From Banduia mediterranea (GTDB lineage: Bacteria; Pseudomonadota; Gammaproteobacteria; Nevskiales; Nevskiaceae), in the NCBI RefSeq assembly GCF_031846245.1, contig NZ_JAVRIC010000020.1, forward strand, positions 1 through 64,000: 64,000 nt of DNA, given 5' to 3'. Of this stretch, positions 20,342 to 29,700 are shown piece by piece; within the stretch, counting starts at the first letter, position 1, and the number at the start of each line of letters is the position of its first letter. The notes beneath the pieces are model-generated. The model searched no databases, had not been told where the DNA came from, and saw only the letters and a program-made list of their open reading frames with translations. The position numbers and the translations under genes were made by a program.

Positions 20342-20863
20342 TCAGCGGGGCGACCGCTCCAGCAGTCGATCAAGGTCCTCGGCCAGGGCGCGCTGGATTT
20401 TTTCGCCATAGCCACTGTAGACGTAACGAATCACGCCCTGTTGATCTATGACGAAGCTGAACGGTATTCGGTTGACACCGTACTGCGTGCCGAGCGCACC
20501 GTGCGGGTCCGAAGTGAGCATCAGATCGACATCGCTGAGCCGGGTCTTGAGTTCCGCGAACACTTCGGAGGACTGCGCGAAATTGATCGAGGCGATGACC
20601 AGACGGTCACGCCCTACGCTGCGCTGAACGCGCTCCAGAAGTTTCATTTCATCGAAACAGGGCGCACACCAGCTGGCCCAGAAACTGACGATGACGACGC
20701 GGCCGCGAAACTCCGCCAACTCGCGCATCTGCCCGTTCACGTCCACACCGAGCATCGGCGGCGGCGTATCGCCGGGCAGCAGCATTGCACGCGCCGGCGT
20801 CGCCGACAGGATCAGAACAAGAAAGACAATTGGGCCCGCCAGGCCGAGCAGTAGCCGCCTCAA
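20342..20863 (-). CDS. TlpA/ResA-like periplasmic thioredoxin-fold protein
   Basis: The 173-residue protein has a signal peptide or anchor (residues 1-26) and a thioredoxin fold with redox motif W-C-A-P-C near residue 66, followed by the family cis-Pro (N-R-I-P-F-S-F-V). It starts with TTG at 20863, sharing TTGA with the ftsK stop, and lolA follows. It is likely a membrane-facing thiol-disulfide reductase, as in cytochrome c maturation or peroxide defence; the partner is unknown. In Pseudomonas a thioredoxin reductase sits in the same neighbourhood, so this may be a lineage-specific substitute, which is inference. Confidence 0.85.
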   Translation of the reverse strand: MRRLLLGLAGPIVFLVLILSATPARAMLLPGDTPPPMLGVDVNGQMRELAEFRGRVVIVSFWASWCAPCFDEMKLLERVQRSVGRDRLVIASINFAQSSEVFAELKTRLSDVDLMLTSDPHGALGTQYGVNRIPFSFVIDQQGVIRYVYSGYGEKIQRALAEDLDRLLERSPR

Positions 20864-23217
20864 CGCTCGCCTGCTCCCGGCACCAGAATTTCCCGATTGC
20901 CGCCGGGCCCGCTGGGACCGACCACGCCGGAGGCTTCCATCTGCTCGATCATGCGGGCCGCGCGGTTGTAGCCGATCTTGAGGCGGCGCTGTACCCAGGA
21001 TGTGGAGGCCTTGCCGGTTTCGATGACCAGGGCCACGGCCTGGTCGTAGAGCGGATCCTGCTCGGCATCCTCGGTCTCGGCACCGGTACCGGCATCGGGC
21101 TCGCCGGACACCACCGCCTCGATGTAGTCCGGTTCGCCGACCTGACGCAGGTAGGCGGCCACCTTGTGGACCTCATGGTCGTCGACGAAAGCGCCGTGCA
21201 CGCGATTGATGCGGCTGGAACCCACCGGGCGATACAACATGTCGCCGTGACCCAGCAAGGTTTCGGCGCCCATTTCATCGAGAATCGTGCGTGAATCCAC
21301 GCGCGAGGCCACCTGGAACGCCACGCGCGACGGGATATTGGCCTTGATCAGGCCGGTGATGACGTCGACGCTGGGGCGCTGGGTCGCAACGATCAAATGA
21401 ATACCGGCGGCACGCGCCTTCTGCGCGATACGGGCGATCAGCTCTTCGACCTTCTTGCCGACGACCATCATCATGTCCGCAAGCTCGTCGATGATGACCA
21501 CGATCGCCGGCACCGCGTCCAGATACACCGGTTCCGGCGTTTCGCCGTCCTCGAACAGATCCATGTCCGGCTTGGGCGCCAAGGGGTCGATCAGCGGCTT
21601 GCCGGCGGCCACCGCGTCCGCGATCTTGCGATTCAGGCCGGCCAGATTGCGCACCCCGATTTGCGTCATCAGACGGTAGCGGCGTTCCATTTCGCCGACA
21701 CACCAGCGCAGCGCATTGGCGGCATCCTTCATGTCAGTCACGACCGGCGTCAGCAGATGCGGAATGCCTTCGTAGACCGACAGCTCCAACATCTTCGGGT
21801 CGATCAGGATCAGGCGCACCTGATCGGCCGTGGCCCGATACAGGATCGACAGAATCATCACGTTGATCGCCACCGACTTGCCGGCACCGGTGGTGCCGGC
21901 CACCATCAAATGCGGCATCTTCGCCAGATCGATCACGACCGGATGGCCCGCGATGTCCTTGCCCAGCGCCAACGTGACCGGTGAAGCCGAATTCTGATAC
22001 GCCGGCCCGGATAGGATTTCAGAAAGCTGCACCATATCCCGGTGGTGGTTCGGGATTTCCAGGCCGATGACGGACTTGCCTTCGACCACCTCGATCACAC
22101 GCACGCTGGCCACGGACAGCGCACGCGCAAGATCCTTGGACAGATTCGTGACCTGGGAGCCCTTGACGCCCGGTGCCGGCTGCAATTCGAAACGCGTCAC
22201 TACCGGCCCCGGCTGTGCTGCGACCACGGTGGCGGTGACACCGAAGTCGGCCAGATGCTGCTCCACGTCACGCGAAATGCGCTCCAGATCAACCCCGCTG
22301 AAACCCTGCACCGACGGTCGCGGCGCATCGAGCATCGAAAGCGGCGGCAGCGGATCACCGGTAAACGGCGGCACCTCCACCTCGGCTTCCTCGGTGATCG
22401 GCAGACTCAGCTGCATTTCGGCCGCGGCGTTGGGAGCCTTGCGCCGCTTCTTCAGTTCGCGTTGCAAGGACGGCGAACTTTCGACCGGCGCCTCCGGACG
22501 TGCGCCGTTGGCGAGTGGCGGCGGCGACAGACTGAGCTCGCGTCGGTCCACGGCGAGCTTCGCGGAGTCCCGCGCCTTGTCACGTGCGGCGGCCGCCTCG
22601 GACCGGCGCCGGCGCCAGGACTGCCAGCCATTGAGCAGCACTTCACCCACACGGTCGAACAACATCAGCCAGGAGAACGTCAGCGCGATCGGCAGCGACG
22701 CGGCCAGCAAGGTCAGCAACAGCAGGCTCGCGCCGACCGTGCTCAATACGCCGACCAGCGTGTCCGCCAGCATCTGGCCGCTGATGCCGCCGCTGCCCTG
22801 CGGCACCCAATTGGGTGAGGCCCCCACGTGCTGCGCGAACAAGGCCGCGGTGCAGGCCACGGTCACGATGGCGGCGACGCCCCGCAGCGCCGCCGGTAGC
22901 CGGGCGATGAGTGGGTTGCGCAGGCTGCGGTAGGCATTGAGCCCCAGCGCAAAGACCAGCGCCGGCACCAGATAGGCCACATAGCCCAGCAGCGACAGCA
23001 GTACGTCGGCGATCCAGGCTCCGGTCACGCCAATCAGGTTATGGATGCGGCCGCCGTCACCACTCGACGACCAGCCGGGATCGCCCGGGCTGTAGCTGAA
23101 CAGCGCGACCAGCAAAAATACGGACAGACCCAGCGCCGTGGCGAACAAGGCCTCGTGCAGCAGGCGTTCGATCCAGCCGGGCCCGGTATCTACGGCCTGA
23201 GATTTGGGCTTTGGCAC
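20860..23217 (-). CDS. ftsK: DNA translocase FtsK
   Basis: The 785-residue protein has four to five N-terminal membrane helices (residues about 20-190), a short basic linker (about 200-290), then the RecA-like motor. Walker A is G-T-T-G-A-G-K-S, Walker B is V-I-I-D-E-L-A-D, and a C-terminal winged-helix gamma domain ([12 protein letters not shown]) reads KOPS sites. It couples chromosome dimer resolution to septation. The linker is much shorter than in E. coli. It starts at GTG 23217. A minus-strand TATACT and a 20-bp palindrome lie just upstream. Confidence 0.96.
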   Translation of the reverse strand: MPKPKSQAVDTGPGWIERLLHEALFATALGLSVFLLVALFSYSPGDPGWSSSGDGGRIHNLIGVTGAWIADVLLSLLGYVAYLVPALVFALGLNAYRSLRNPLIARLPAALRGVAAIVTVACTAALFAQHVGASPNWVPQGSGGISGQMLADTLVGVLSTVGASLLLLTLLAASLPIALTFSWLMLFDRVGEVLLNGWQSWRRRRSEAAAARDKARDSAKLAVDRRELSLSPPPLANGARPEAPVESSPSLQRELKKRRKAPNAAAEMQLSLPITEEAEVEVPPFTGDPLPPLSMLDAPRPSVQGFSGVDLERISRDVEQHLADFGVTATVVAAQPGPVVTRFELQPAPGVKGSQVTNLSKDLARALSVASVRVIEVVEGKSVIGLEIPNHHRDMVQLSEILSGPAYQNSASPVTLALGKDIAGHPVVIDLAKMPHLMVAGTTGAGKSVAINVMILSILYRATADQVRLILIDPKMLELSVYEGIPHLLTPVVTDMKDAANALRWCVGEMERRYRLMTQIGVRNLAGLNRKIADAVAAGKPLIDPLAPKPDMDLFEDGETPEPVYLDAVPAIVVIIDELADMMMVVGKKVEELIARIAQKARAAGIHLIVATQRPSVDVITGLIKANIPSRVAFQVASRVDSRTILDEMGAETLLGHGDMLYRPVGSSRINRVHGAFVDDHEVHKVAAYLRQVGEPDYIEAVVSGEPDAGTGAETEDAEQDPLYDQAVALVIETGKASTSWVQRRLKIGYNRAARMIEQMEASGVVGPSGPGGNREILVPGAGER

Positions 23218-23259
23218 AGAAACTGCGGAATTACGATACGTGGATGAATCAGTCGTGCA

Positions 23260-23295
23260 AGTATATCAGTGCGTCCGCCTGAGCCGGCTCAGGCG
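23260..23295 (-). promoter_or_regulatory. Putative ftsK promoter with a 20-bp palindromic operator candidate
   Basis: TATACT on the minus strand (23265-23260) is a good -10 box about 43 nt before the ftsK start. No matching -35 is visible. Instead a perfect 20-bp palindrome occupies 23276-23295 (half site CGCCTGAGCC), right where the -35 would be. This arrangement suits an activator or repressor site, and the palindrome also lies upstream of the divergent gene at 23386. Confidence 0.4.
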
Positions 23296-23385
23296 CGGGC
23301 CGACCTCGTACTTGAATAATTGCACCGGAACCCTCATCAATGAGGCAGGTCTACAGGAGCATACGAGGCTCCGGGGGTCCGCAGC

Positions 23386-23721
23386 ATGCCAAACGAAATC
23401 CGCCATTTCATTCTCACGCCTGCCGGTACGGTGCGCGAGTTCTCGCCCGACGAGGCCGCCCAGGTCGCGACCGGCAGTGATACGCTGCCCGAATTCGCCA
23501 AGCACCGCCTGCGCTACCTGCAGGTCACCGTCGAAAGCGACAACGGCGCGGAAATTCGCGTGCAAACCGCCGGCGCCTGCATCGAATTCGACGAAACCGG
23601 GCGTATCGCCTCGGCCGATGCCCCGGAGAGCGCGGACGAACGCCTCAGCAAGTTCGAATATGACACCTGCATTCAATGGGCCTTGCGCGAAATTCCGGCG
23701 ACTGCCATCACATTTCACTAG
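23386..23721 (+). CDS. Conserved-looking small soluble protein of unknown function
   Basis: The 111-residue protein shows no signal peptide or membrane helix. It is mildly acidic and reads as folded alpha/beta (R-H-F-I-L-T-P-A-G-T-V-R-E-F). I do not recognise a family. It is the first gene of the plus-strand run that continues into the COG3146 acyltransferase 33 nt later (measured to the ATG at 23755), aat, bpt and infA, so it may share their transcript. A G-rich stretch (CCGGGGG) upstream serves as a plausible ribosome site. Protein-like codon use and clean spacing argue for a real gene. Confidence 0.65.
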   Translation: MPNEIRHFILTPAGTVREFSPDEAAQVATGSDTLPEFAKHRLRYLQVTVESDNGAEIRVQTAGACIEFDETGRIASADAPESADERLSKFEYDTCIQWALREIPATAITFH

Positions 23722-23754
23722 ACGGAAATCACCGTTTTGCCGCAGCCTGAATCC

Positions 23755-24909
23755 ATGAAGCTGCGGCATGTCTCCTCGATCAGTTCGGTTTCCGCCGAAG
23801 CCTGGGATCGCCAGTTCGATCCGGACTATCCGTTTACCCGGCACGCCTTTCTGGCGGCGTTGGAGCGTCACGGCTGCGTGGGCGCTGGAACGGGCTGGGA
23901 ACCCTGCCATCTGCTGGCGGAAACCGAGGCCGGCCAACTGCTTGGTGCGGTCCCGCTGTACCTGAAAACCCATTCCTACGGTGAGTTCGTATTCGATTTC
24001 AGCTGGGCCAATGCCAGTCATCAGCTCGGCAAGCCGTACTACCCGAAACTGGTCAGCACGATCCCGTTTACGCCGGTCTGCGGCCCGCGGTTGGGCACGA
24101 GCGCAGCGGGTGTGCAATCGGCACTGGGCGAAGCCCTGCTGAACACCACGCGGGACAACAGGCTGTCGTCCACGCATCTGCTGTTTCTGGATGAAGCCGC
24201 GGCTTCATCCCTGGAAGATCAGGATTTCCTGACGCGCCTCGACGTGCAGTTCCAGTGGTGCAATCGAGACTATGCCGACTTCGCCGGGTTTCTCGGCGGT
24301 CTGTCCAGCGACAAGCGCAAGAAGCTCCAACGCGAGCGTCGCCGCATTCGCGAAGCCGGCCTGCACTTCCGGCATTGCCGGGGCGAAGACCTCAGCGAAT
24401 CGGACTGGCATGACATCTACGCGCTTTATGCCAATACCTATGCCGAGCGTGGACAAAGCCCCTATCTGAGCCTGGATTTCTTTCTCGACTACGGCCGGAC
24501 CGCCCATTCCCCGATGCGGGTATTGAGTGCACATGACGGCGAGCGACGCGTGGCCGCGGCCATCTGCCTGCACGGTGGCGACACGCTCTACGGCCGCAAT
24601 TGGGGCGCACGAGGCTACTACCACAGCCTGCATTTCGAGACTTGCTACTATCAAGGCATCGAGTTCTGCATCCGCGAAGGCCTGTCGCGTTTCGACGCCG
24701 GTGTTCAGGGGGCGCACAAGCTGGCACGCGGCTTCGACCCGGTGACCACCCGCTCCGCGCACCATCTACAGGATCCGCGGCTGCACTCCGCAGTGGCGGC
24801 ATTCTTGCAGCGGGAACGCGAAGCGGTGGAAGCCGAGCGCTGGGATCTGCTCGAACACAGCGCGTTTCGCGCCGCCGAGCAGGAGCGACAGCGAAGCACC
24901 GACGCATGA
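23755..24909 (+). CDS. FemAB-like predicted N-acyltransferase (COG3146, PF04339 type)
   Basis: The protein is 384 residues from ATG 23755; a TTG at 23737 would add six residues unlike family starts. Matching marks are N-P/Y-P-F-T-R-H-A-F-L-A-A-L-E, A-V-P-L-Y-L-K-T-H-S-Y-G-E-F-V-F-D, P-F-T-P-V-C-G-P-R-L and a second GNAT half with F-F-L-D-Y-G-R and R-N-W-G-A-R-G-Y-Y-H-S-L-H-F-E-T-C-Y-Y-Q. Fem-type enzymes use aminoacyl-tRNA to modify peptides, but this branch has no proven reaction. Its TGA overlaps the aat ATG by 4 nt, so it is co-translated with two aminoacyl-tRNA-protein transferases. Confidence 0.85.
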   Translation: MKLRHVSSISSVSAEAWDRQFDPDYPFTRHAFLAALERHGCVGAGTGWEPCHLLAETEAGQLLGAVPLYLKTHSYGEFVFDFSWANASHQLGKPYYPKLVSTIPFTPVCGPRLGTSAAGVQSALGEALLNTTRDNRLSSTHLLFLDEAAASSLEDQDFLTRLDVQFQWCNRDYADFAGFLGGLSSDKRKKLQRERRRIREAGLHFRHCRGEDLSESDWHDIYALYANTYAERGQSPYLSLDFFLDYGRTAHSPMRVLSAHDGERRVAAAICLHGGDTLYGRNWGARGYYHSLHFETCYYQGIEFCIREGLSRFDAGVQGAHKLARGFDPVTTRSAHHLQDPRLHSAVAAFLQREREAVEAERWDLLEHSAFRAAEQERQRSTDA

Positions 24910-25661
24910 CCACCGACAACCCCATCCGTCTGCACTGGCTGGACCCGCGCAACCCGCGGCAGGCGTTCCCGCCGCCGGGAAGCGCCATGCGCGACCCCAA
25001 CGGCCTGCTTGCGATCGGCGGTGATCTCTCGGTCACGCGCATGGTCCGGGCGTATTCCCAGGGCATCTTTCCCTGGTACAACCCGGATGAGCCGATACTC
25101 TGGTGGTGCCCCGACCCACGCGCGGTGCTCGAACCCTCCGCCTTCCGGATATCCCGCAGCTTCGCCAAGACACTGCGTCGCGGCGATTTCGCCGTTACGC
25201 TGAATCATTGCCCGGCGCAGGTTCTGGACGCCTGCGCCGGCCCGCGCCGTGGCAGTCGCGGCACCTGGCTGGGGCCGGACATGCGCAGCGCCTATCTGGA
25301 GTTGCACGAGACCGGCTTCTGCCAGAGCATCGAAGTGTGGCGCCACGGCCGGCTCATCGGCGGGCTTTACGGAGTTTCGATCGGTCGCGCGTTCTTCGGC
25401 GAATCGATGTTTTCACGCGAGCCGGACGCCTCGAAGATCGCCCTCGCCTTTCTGTGTCGCCAGCTCCAGGACTGGCGCTATGAATTGATCGATTGCCAGA
25501 TCAGTTCGGAACACCTGCAAAGTCTCGGCGCCGTCGATATCTCGCGCGAACGGTTTCTCGCGATGTTGCGTCAAGCGGTCGGCGTTCCCGGCAGGACCGG
25601 CAAGTGGCGCTTCGAGATTCCAGTGCCCGCGAGCCGCGAGCACCGCCCGGAGGGACCGTGA
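24906..25661 (+). CDS. aat: Leucyl/phenylalanyl-tRNA-protein transferase
   Basis: The 251-residue GNAT-fold enzyme has G-L-L-A-I-G-G-D-L-S, Q-G-I-F-P-W-Y, W-W-C-P-D-P-R and the core G-L-Y-G-V-S-I-G-R-A-F-F-G-E-S-M-F-S. It moves Leu or Phe from tRNA onto proteins with N-terminal Arg or Lys, creating primary N-degrons for ClpS-ClpAP. The start is the ATG at 24906 within the upstream stop (ATGA); the longer frame to 24600 is a shadow of the acyltransferase gene. Confidence 0.96.
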   Translation: MTTDNPIRLHWLDPRNPRQAFPPPGSAMRDPNGLLAIGGDLSVTRMVRAYSQGIFPWYNPDEPILWWCPDPRAVLEPSAFRISRSFAKTLRRGDFAVTLNHCPAQVLDACAGPRRGSRGTWLGPDMRSAYLELHETGFCQSIEVWRHGRLIGGLYGVSIGRAFFGESMFSREPDASKIALAFLCRQLQDWRYELIDCQISSEHLQSLGAVDISRERFLAMLRQAVGVPGRTGKWRFEIPVPASREHRPEGP

Positions 25662-26365
25662 CCGACGCCCGCATCCGGCTCTACCTGGGCACCGACCATG
25701 CCTGCGGCTATCTCGACACCCGCACCGCGCGCAGCCTGTTCATCGACCCGAAGCTGCCGCTGGATGCCCGGCGCTACGCGATGTTCCTGGATCTGGGATT
25801 CCGACGCAGCGGCGATTACGTCTACCGGCCGCATTGCCAGGGTTGCAGCGCCTGCATGCCAGCGCGGGTTCCGGTTCGGGAATTTGCCCCCGATCGCGCG
25901 CAACGGCGCTGCCTGCGGTCCAATCGCGCCGTCGACGTCACGACCGGCGACGACCTGGATGACGAACACTTCGCGCTGTACCGCCGCTATCTCGCCGCAC
26001 GTCATCCCGGCGGCGGCATGGACGCCGATGACCGTGAAGCGTTTCGCAGCTTCCTGGGTTGCCGCTGGCAGCAGCCGCAGATCTGGGCGTTTCGTGAGCA
26101 TGGCCGCCTGCTTGCCGGCGCCGTGGTCGACGTGCTGCCGCATGGCCTGTCGGCGGTTTACACCTATTTCGACCCTGAGCTGCGGCCACGCGGCCTCGGC
26201 ACTTTCGCCGTGCTGACCGAGATTGCCAAGGCGCGTGAATCCGGTCTGGACTACGTTTATCTGGGCTATTGGGTGCCCGGCAGCGAGACCATGGACTACA
26301 AGCGACGCTTCAGGCCATTGGAGGTTCTCGAAAACGGCCATTGGTCACGAATTGCCGAATGCTGA
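25658..26365 (+). CDS. bpt: Aspartate/glutamate leucyltransferase Bpt (Ate1-like)
   Basis: The protein is 235 residues from GTG 25658, preceded by GGAGG and overlapping the aat stop (GTGA). The N-terminal cluster with C-x2-C in [12 protein letters not shown], and the later [11 protein letters not shown] and [13 protein letters not shown], place it in the Ate/Bpt family. Bpt attaches Leu to N-terminal Asp or Glu, extending the N-degron pathway to secondary acidic residues absent from E. coli's set. Confidence 0.95.
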   Translation: MTDARIRLYLGTDHACGYLDTRTARSLFIDPKLPLDARRYAMFLDLGFRRSGDYVYRPHCQGCSACMPARVPVREFAPDRAQRRCLRSNRAVDVTTGDDLDDEHFALYRRYLAARHPGGGMDADDREAFRSFLGCRWQQPQIWAFREHGRLLAGAVVDVLPHGLSAVYTYFDPELRPRGLGTFAVLTEIAKARESGLDYVYLGYWVPGSETMDYKRRFRPLEVLENGHWSRIAEC

Positions 26366-26411
26366 GCGAATGCCGATAATGGCGCGCTTTTTTTCGAAAC
26401 CCGAAGGCTCC

Positions 26412-26630
26412 ATGCCCAAAGAAGATCATATTGAAATGGAAGGTACGGTCCTTGAGACCCTGCCCAACACCACGTTCCGTGTAAAGCTCGAGAATGGTCA
26501 CGTCGTGACCGCTCACATCTCCGGCCGCATGCGCAAGCATTACATCCGCATACTCAGAGGCGACAAGGTCAAGCTGGAAATGACCCCCTACGACCTCAGC
26601 AAGGCCCGCATTACCTACCGGGACAAATAA
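26412..26630 (+). CDS. infA: Translation initiation factor IF-1
   Basis: The 72-residue OB-fold protein reads [13 protein letters not shown], then [17 protein letters not shown] and R-I-L-R-G-D-K-V. It binds the ribosomal A site and aids IF-2 and IF-3. The start at 26412 has GAAGG 4 nt upstream; the longer frame is spurious. infA closes the aat-bpt run and faces clpA tail to tail. Confidence 0.98.
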   Translation: MPKEDHIEMEGTVLETLPNTTFRVKLENGHVVTAHISGRMRKHYIRILRGDKVKLEMTPYDLSKARITYRDK

Positions 26631-26872
26631 GCGTCCCGGTGTTGTCGCCGCCTTCATCGTCAGAATGCGGCTGCTTCGATTCCCAAACTGCATGACTGCG
26701 ACCGTCCCGAACGACGTTCGCGGTTTTGTCGTGTCCGTTGTCCGGATTCATGTCGGACACATTGGGGAGGCGGCCCGGAACCAAAGCGTCAATCGGTGGG
26801 CGGGTATGGATTCCACGTCCCCGCTGCGCGCGCGCCGGAAGGGCGACTTTGCCAGTCGCCTCGGCGAACGCG

Positions 26873-26896
26873 AAAAAAAGCGGCCCGAAGGCCGCT
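26873..26896 (-). terminator. Rho-independent terminator of clpS-clpA
   Basis: The stem AGCGGCC / GGCCGCT with a tetraloop is followed on the minus strand by seven T. It lies about 30 nt past the clpA stop. The rest of the infA-clpA spacer (26631-26872) holds no recognisable gene or RNA. Confidence 0.9.
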
Positions 26897-26924
26897 GTGA
26901 TGATCAAGCTTGCTGAACACCCGA

Positions 26925-29198
26925 TCAGGCGATCTCAAGCTGCGCAATCTGCTCGCGACTTTCGATCTCGAAGCTCAAGGCATCGTCAGTCACGCTGACC
27001 ACAACCCGGCCGCCACCGGAGAGCTTGCCGAACAACAGCTCTTCGGCCAGCGGTCGCTTGATGTTTTCCTGTATGACCCGCGCCATCGGCCGCGCACCCA
27101 TCTTGATGTCGAAGCCGTTGTCGGCCAGCCAGATGCGGGCATCCTCGTCCACCGTCAGGCGAACAGCCTTGGACCCCAGCTGTTCCTCGAGTTGCAGCAG
27201 GAACTTGTCGACCACCCGGAACACCGCTTCCTTGGGCAGCGCGGCGAACGGCACGATCGCATCCAGTCGGTTGCGGAATTCCGGCGTAAAGGCCTTGCGG
27301 ATGATTTCCATGGCGTCGCTGGTGTTGTCCTGCTCCGAGAAACCGATCGAACGCCGCGCCACCTGTTCCGCGCCGGCATTGGTCGTCATGATCAGGATGA
27401 CGTTGCGGAAATCCACGTGGCGTCCGTTGTTGTCCGTCAGCGTGCCGTGATCCATGACCTGCAACAACAGATTGAACACATCCGGATGCGCCTTCTCGAC
27501 CTCGTCGAGCAATACCACGGCGTGCGGATGCTTGAGCACCTGGTCGGTCAGCAAACCGCCTTGGTCGAATCCGACGTAACCCGGAGGCGCACCGATCAGG
27601 CGCGAGATGGTGTGCCGCTCCATGTACTCGGACATGTCGAAGCGGATCATCTCGATACCGAGCAGTGAAGCCAGCTGGCGCGTGACTTCGGTCTTGCCGA
27701 CACCGGTAGGGCCGGCCAACAGGAACGAACCGATCGGCTTGTCCGGATTGCCGAGGCCGGAGCGCGACATCTTGATGCTCGAAGTCAGCGCGTTGACGGC
27801 GTCGTCCTGCCCGTAGATCACGAGCTTGAGGTCGCGTTCCAGCGAGGCCAGACGATCACGATCGGAGCTGGTCACCGCCTTCGGCGGGATTCGCGCGATG
27901 CGCGCCACGGTGTCCTCGATGTCCTTGACCTGCACGGTCTTGCGCTTGCGGCCTTCCGGCAGCAGGCGCAGGCGTGCCGCAGCCTCGTCGATGATGTCGA
28001 TGGCCTTGTCCGGCAGGTGCCGGTCGGTGATGTGCCGAGCCGACAGCTGAACCGCCGCTTCCAGCGCCGGGCGCGTGAAATGCACCTGGTGATGTTCTTC
28101 GAACCGTTCCTTGAGCCCTTCGAGAATCTTGATGGTGTCGGTGACGGACGGCTCGACCACGTCGATCTTCTGGAAGCGCCGCGCCAGGGCGCGGTCCTTC
28201 TCGAACACGCCGCGGTATTCCTGGTAGGTGGTCGAACCGATGCAGCGCAGTTCGCCGGAGGACAGCAGCGGCTTGAGCAGGTTGGAGGCATCCATGACGC
28301 CGCCACTGGCGGCGCCGGCACCGATGATGGTGTGGATTTCGTCGATGAACAGGATCGCGCCCTTGCGCTCGCCCAGCTCGGCGAGCACGCCCTTCAGGCG
28401 CTTCTCGAAATCACCGCGGTATTTGGTGCCGGCGATCAGCGAGCCGAGGTCGAGGCTGTAGACCACACCGCCCTTGAGCAGATCCGGCACGCGGTTCTGT
28501 GTGATCAGCCAGGCCAGACCCTCGGCGATGGCGGTCTTGCCGACACCGGCCTCGCCGACCAGCAGCGGATTGTTCTTGCGCCGCCGGCACAGCGTCTGCA
28601 TGACGCGCTCGATTTCCAGCTCGCGCCCGATCAGCGGGTCGATCTTGCCCTTCTTGGCGCGCTCGTTGAGGTTGGTGGCGAACTGCTCCAAGGCGGGCTG
28701 CTCGCCGCCGGCGGCCGCTTCCTTGTCGGCGGACTCCCCGGACTGCGGGGCTTCGTTCTCGCCCGAGACCTTGGAAATACCGTGCGAGATGTAATTGACC
28801 ACGTCGAGGCGCGATACCCCCTGCTCACCGAGCAGATAGACCGCCTGCGTGTCCTTCTCGCTGAAGATCGCGACCAGGACGTTGAGCGTGGAGACCTGCT
28901 TCTTGCCGGCCGACTGCACGTGGTAGATCGCGCGCTGCAGAACGCGCTGGAACGACAGCGTGGGCTGAACGTCGCGTTCCTCGCCGTCAGCCACCTTTTG
29001 CACGTTCTGGCGAATGTAGTCACGCAGACCCTGCTCCAGCGCTTCGAGATCGGCGCCCGAGGCGCCCAGCACCTCGTTGACATTGGCATCGGAGAGCAGC
29101 GCCAGCAGCAGGTGCTCGACCGTCAACAGATCGTGACCGTCTCCACGCGCCGACAGGAAGGCGGCGTCCAAGGCTTTCTGCAATTCATCGCTCAACAT
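26925..29198 (-). CDS. clpA: ATP-dependent Clp protease ATP-binding subunit ClpA
   Basis: The 757-residue protein has an N-domain (1-145) that binds ClpS, an acidic linker (about 146-170), D1 with Walker A G-E-A-G-V-G-K-T, and D2 with G-P-T-G-V-G-K-T and D-E-V-E-K-A-H. The D2 sensor region carries a ClpP-docking loop near I-G-F-S. ClpA hexamers unfold substrates for ClpP. ATG 29198 shares TGATG with the clpS stop. Confidence 0.97.
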   Translation of the reverse strand: MLSDELQKALDAAFLSARGDGHDLLTVEHLLLALLSDANVNEVLGASGADLEALEQGLRDYIRQNVQKVADGEERDVQPTLSFQRVLQRAIYHVQSAGKKQVSTLNVLVAIFSEKDTQAVYLLGEQGVSRLDVVNYISHGISKVSGENEAPQSGESADKEAAAGGEQPALEQFATNLNERAKKGKIDPLIGRELEIERVMQTLCRRRKNNPLLVGEAGVGKTAIAEGLAWLITQNRVPDLLKGGVVYSLDLGSLIAGTKYRGDFEKRLKGVLAELGERKGAILFIDEIHTIIGAGAASGGVMDASNLLKPLLSSGELRCIGSTTYQEYRGVFEKDRALARRFQKIDVVEPSVTDTIKILEGLKERFEEHHQVHFTRPALEAAVQLSARHITDRHLPDKAIDIIDEAAARLRLLPEGRKRKTVQVKDIEDTVARIARIPPKAVTSSDRDRLASLERDLKLVIYGQDDAVNALTSSIKMSRSGLGNPDKPIGSFLLAGPTGVGKTEVTRQLASLLGIEMIRFDMSEYMERHTISRLIGAPPGYVGFDQGGLLTDQVLKHPHAVVLLDEVEKAHPDVFNLLLQVMDHGTLTDNNGRHVDFRNVILIMTTNAGAEQVARRSIGFSEQDNTSDAMEIIRKAFTPEFRNRLDAIVPFAALPKEAVFRVVDKFLLQLEEQLGSKAVRLTVDEDARIWLADNGFDIKMGARPMARVIQENIKRPLAEELLFGKLSGGGRVVVSVTDDALSFEIESREQIAQLEIA

Positions 29199-29515
29199 CA
29201 GGCTTTCTCCATCACGGTCAGCAACGGGTGCTGGTTCTGGCGGGCGAAGCTGTTGACCTGGGCCACTTTGGTCTCCGCTATTTCCGACGGGAAGATGCCC
29301 GCCACTCCACGGCCCTGCGTGTGTACCTGCAGCATGATTTGTACCGCTTTTTCATGTGCATGGTGAAAGAACTTCTGCAGAACCAGTACAACGAACTCCA
29401 TGGGGGTGAAGTCATCGTTGACCACGATGACCTTGTACATCGGAGGCTGCTGCAGGCGAGGCTTGGCCTCGTCAGTGACGACATCGAGCAGACCTTCGCG
29501 TTGGTTCTCGGACAT
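29198..29515 (-). CDS. clpS: ClpA adaptor protein ClpS
   Basis: The 105-residue N-recognin has a flexible N-tail (residues 1-25) followed by [16 protein letters not shown], the hydrophobic pocket that binds N-terminal Leu, Phe, Trp and Tyr. A conserved H-H-A-H-E-K-A helix follows. It delivers N-degron substrates made by Aat and Bpt, encoded just across infA, to ClpAP. Confidence 0.97.
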   Translation of the reverse strand: MSENQREGLLDVVTDEAKPRLQQPPMYKVIVVNDDFTPMEFVVLVLQKFFHHAHEKAVQIMLQVHTQGRGVAGIFPSEIAETKVAQVNSFARQNQHPLLTVMEKA

Positions 29516-29521
29516 GGCTCC

Positions 29522-29549
29522 ATCATAGCCGGCCCTCGGACAGTCTCAA
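29522..29549 (-). promoter_or_regulatory. Candidate sigma-70 promoter abutting clpS
   Basis: On the minus strand TTGAGA (29549-29544), a 16-nt spacer and TATGAT (29527-29522) lie directly before the clpS ATG at 29515. The expected transcript start falls on or next to the ATG, so this promoter would make a nearly leaderless clpS mRNA. A GGAG element sits only 2 nt before the ATG, which is too close to act normally. Confidence 0.5.
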
Positions 29550-29700
29550 GCCCCGTCCGCGGGATATTCAAGAAATGCGGCCAGGACGACACCATGGCCC
29601 GCCGGAATCGCACCGTCGATCGGGGGGAGAACGGCGCTGTCCACCATATTGGGTCGCCGCGCGCGGAATGCAATCCCAAGGCGCGCGGCCGCCGCGGCCG

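Noticed and set aside
26611-26907. 98-residue minus-strand frame between infA and clpA
   Set aside because: It runs across the clpA terminator and has no protein-like pattern.
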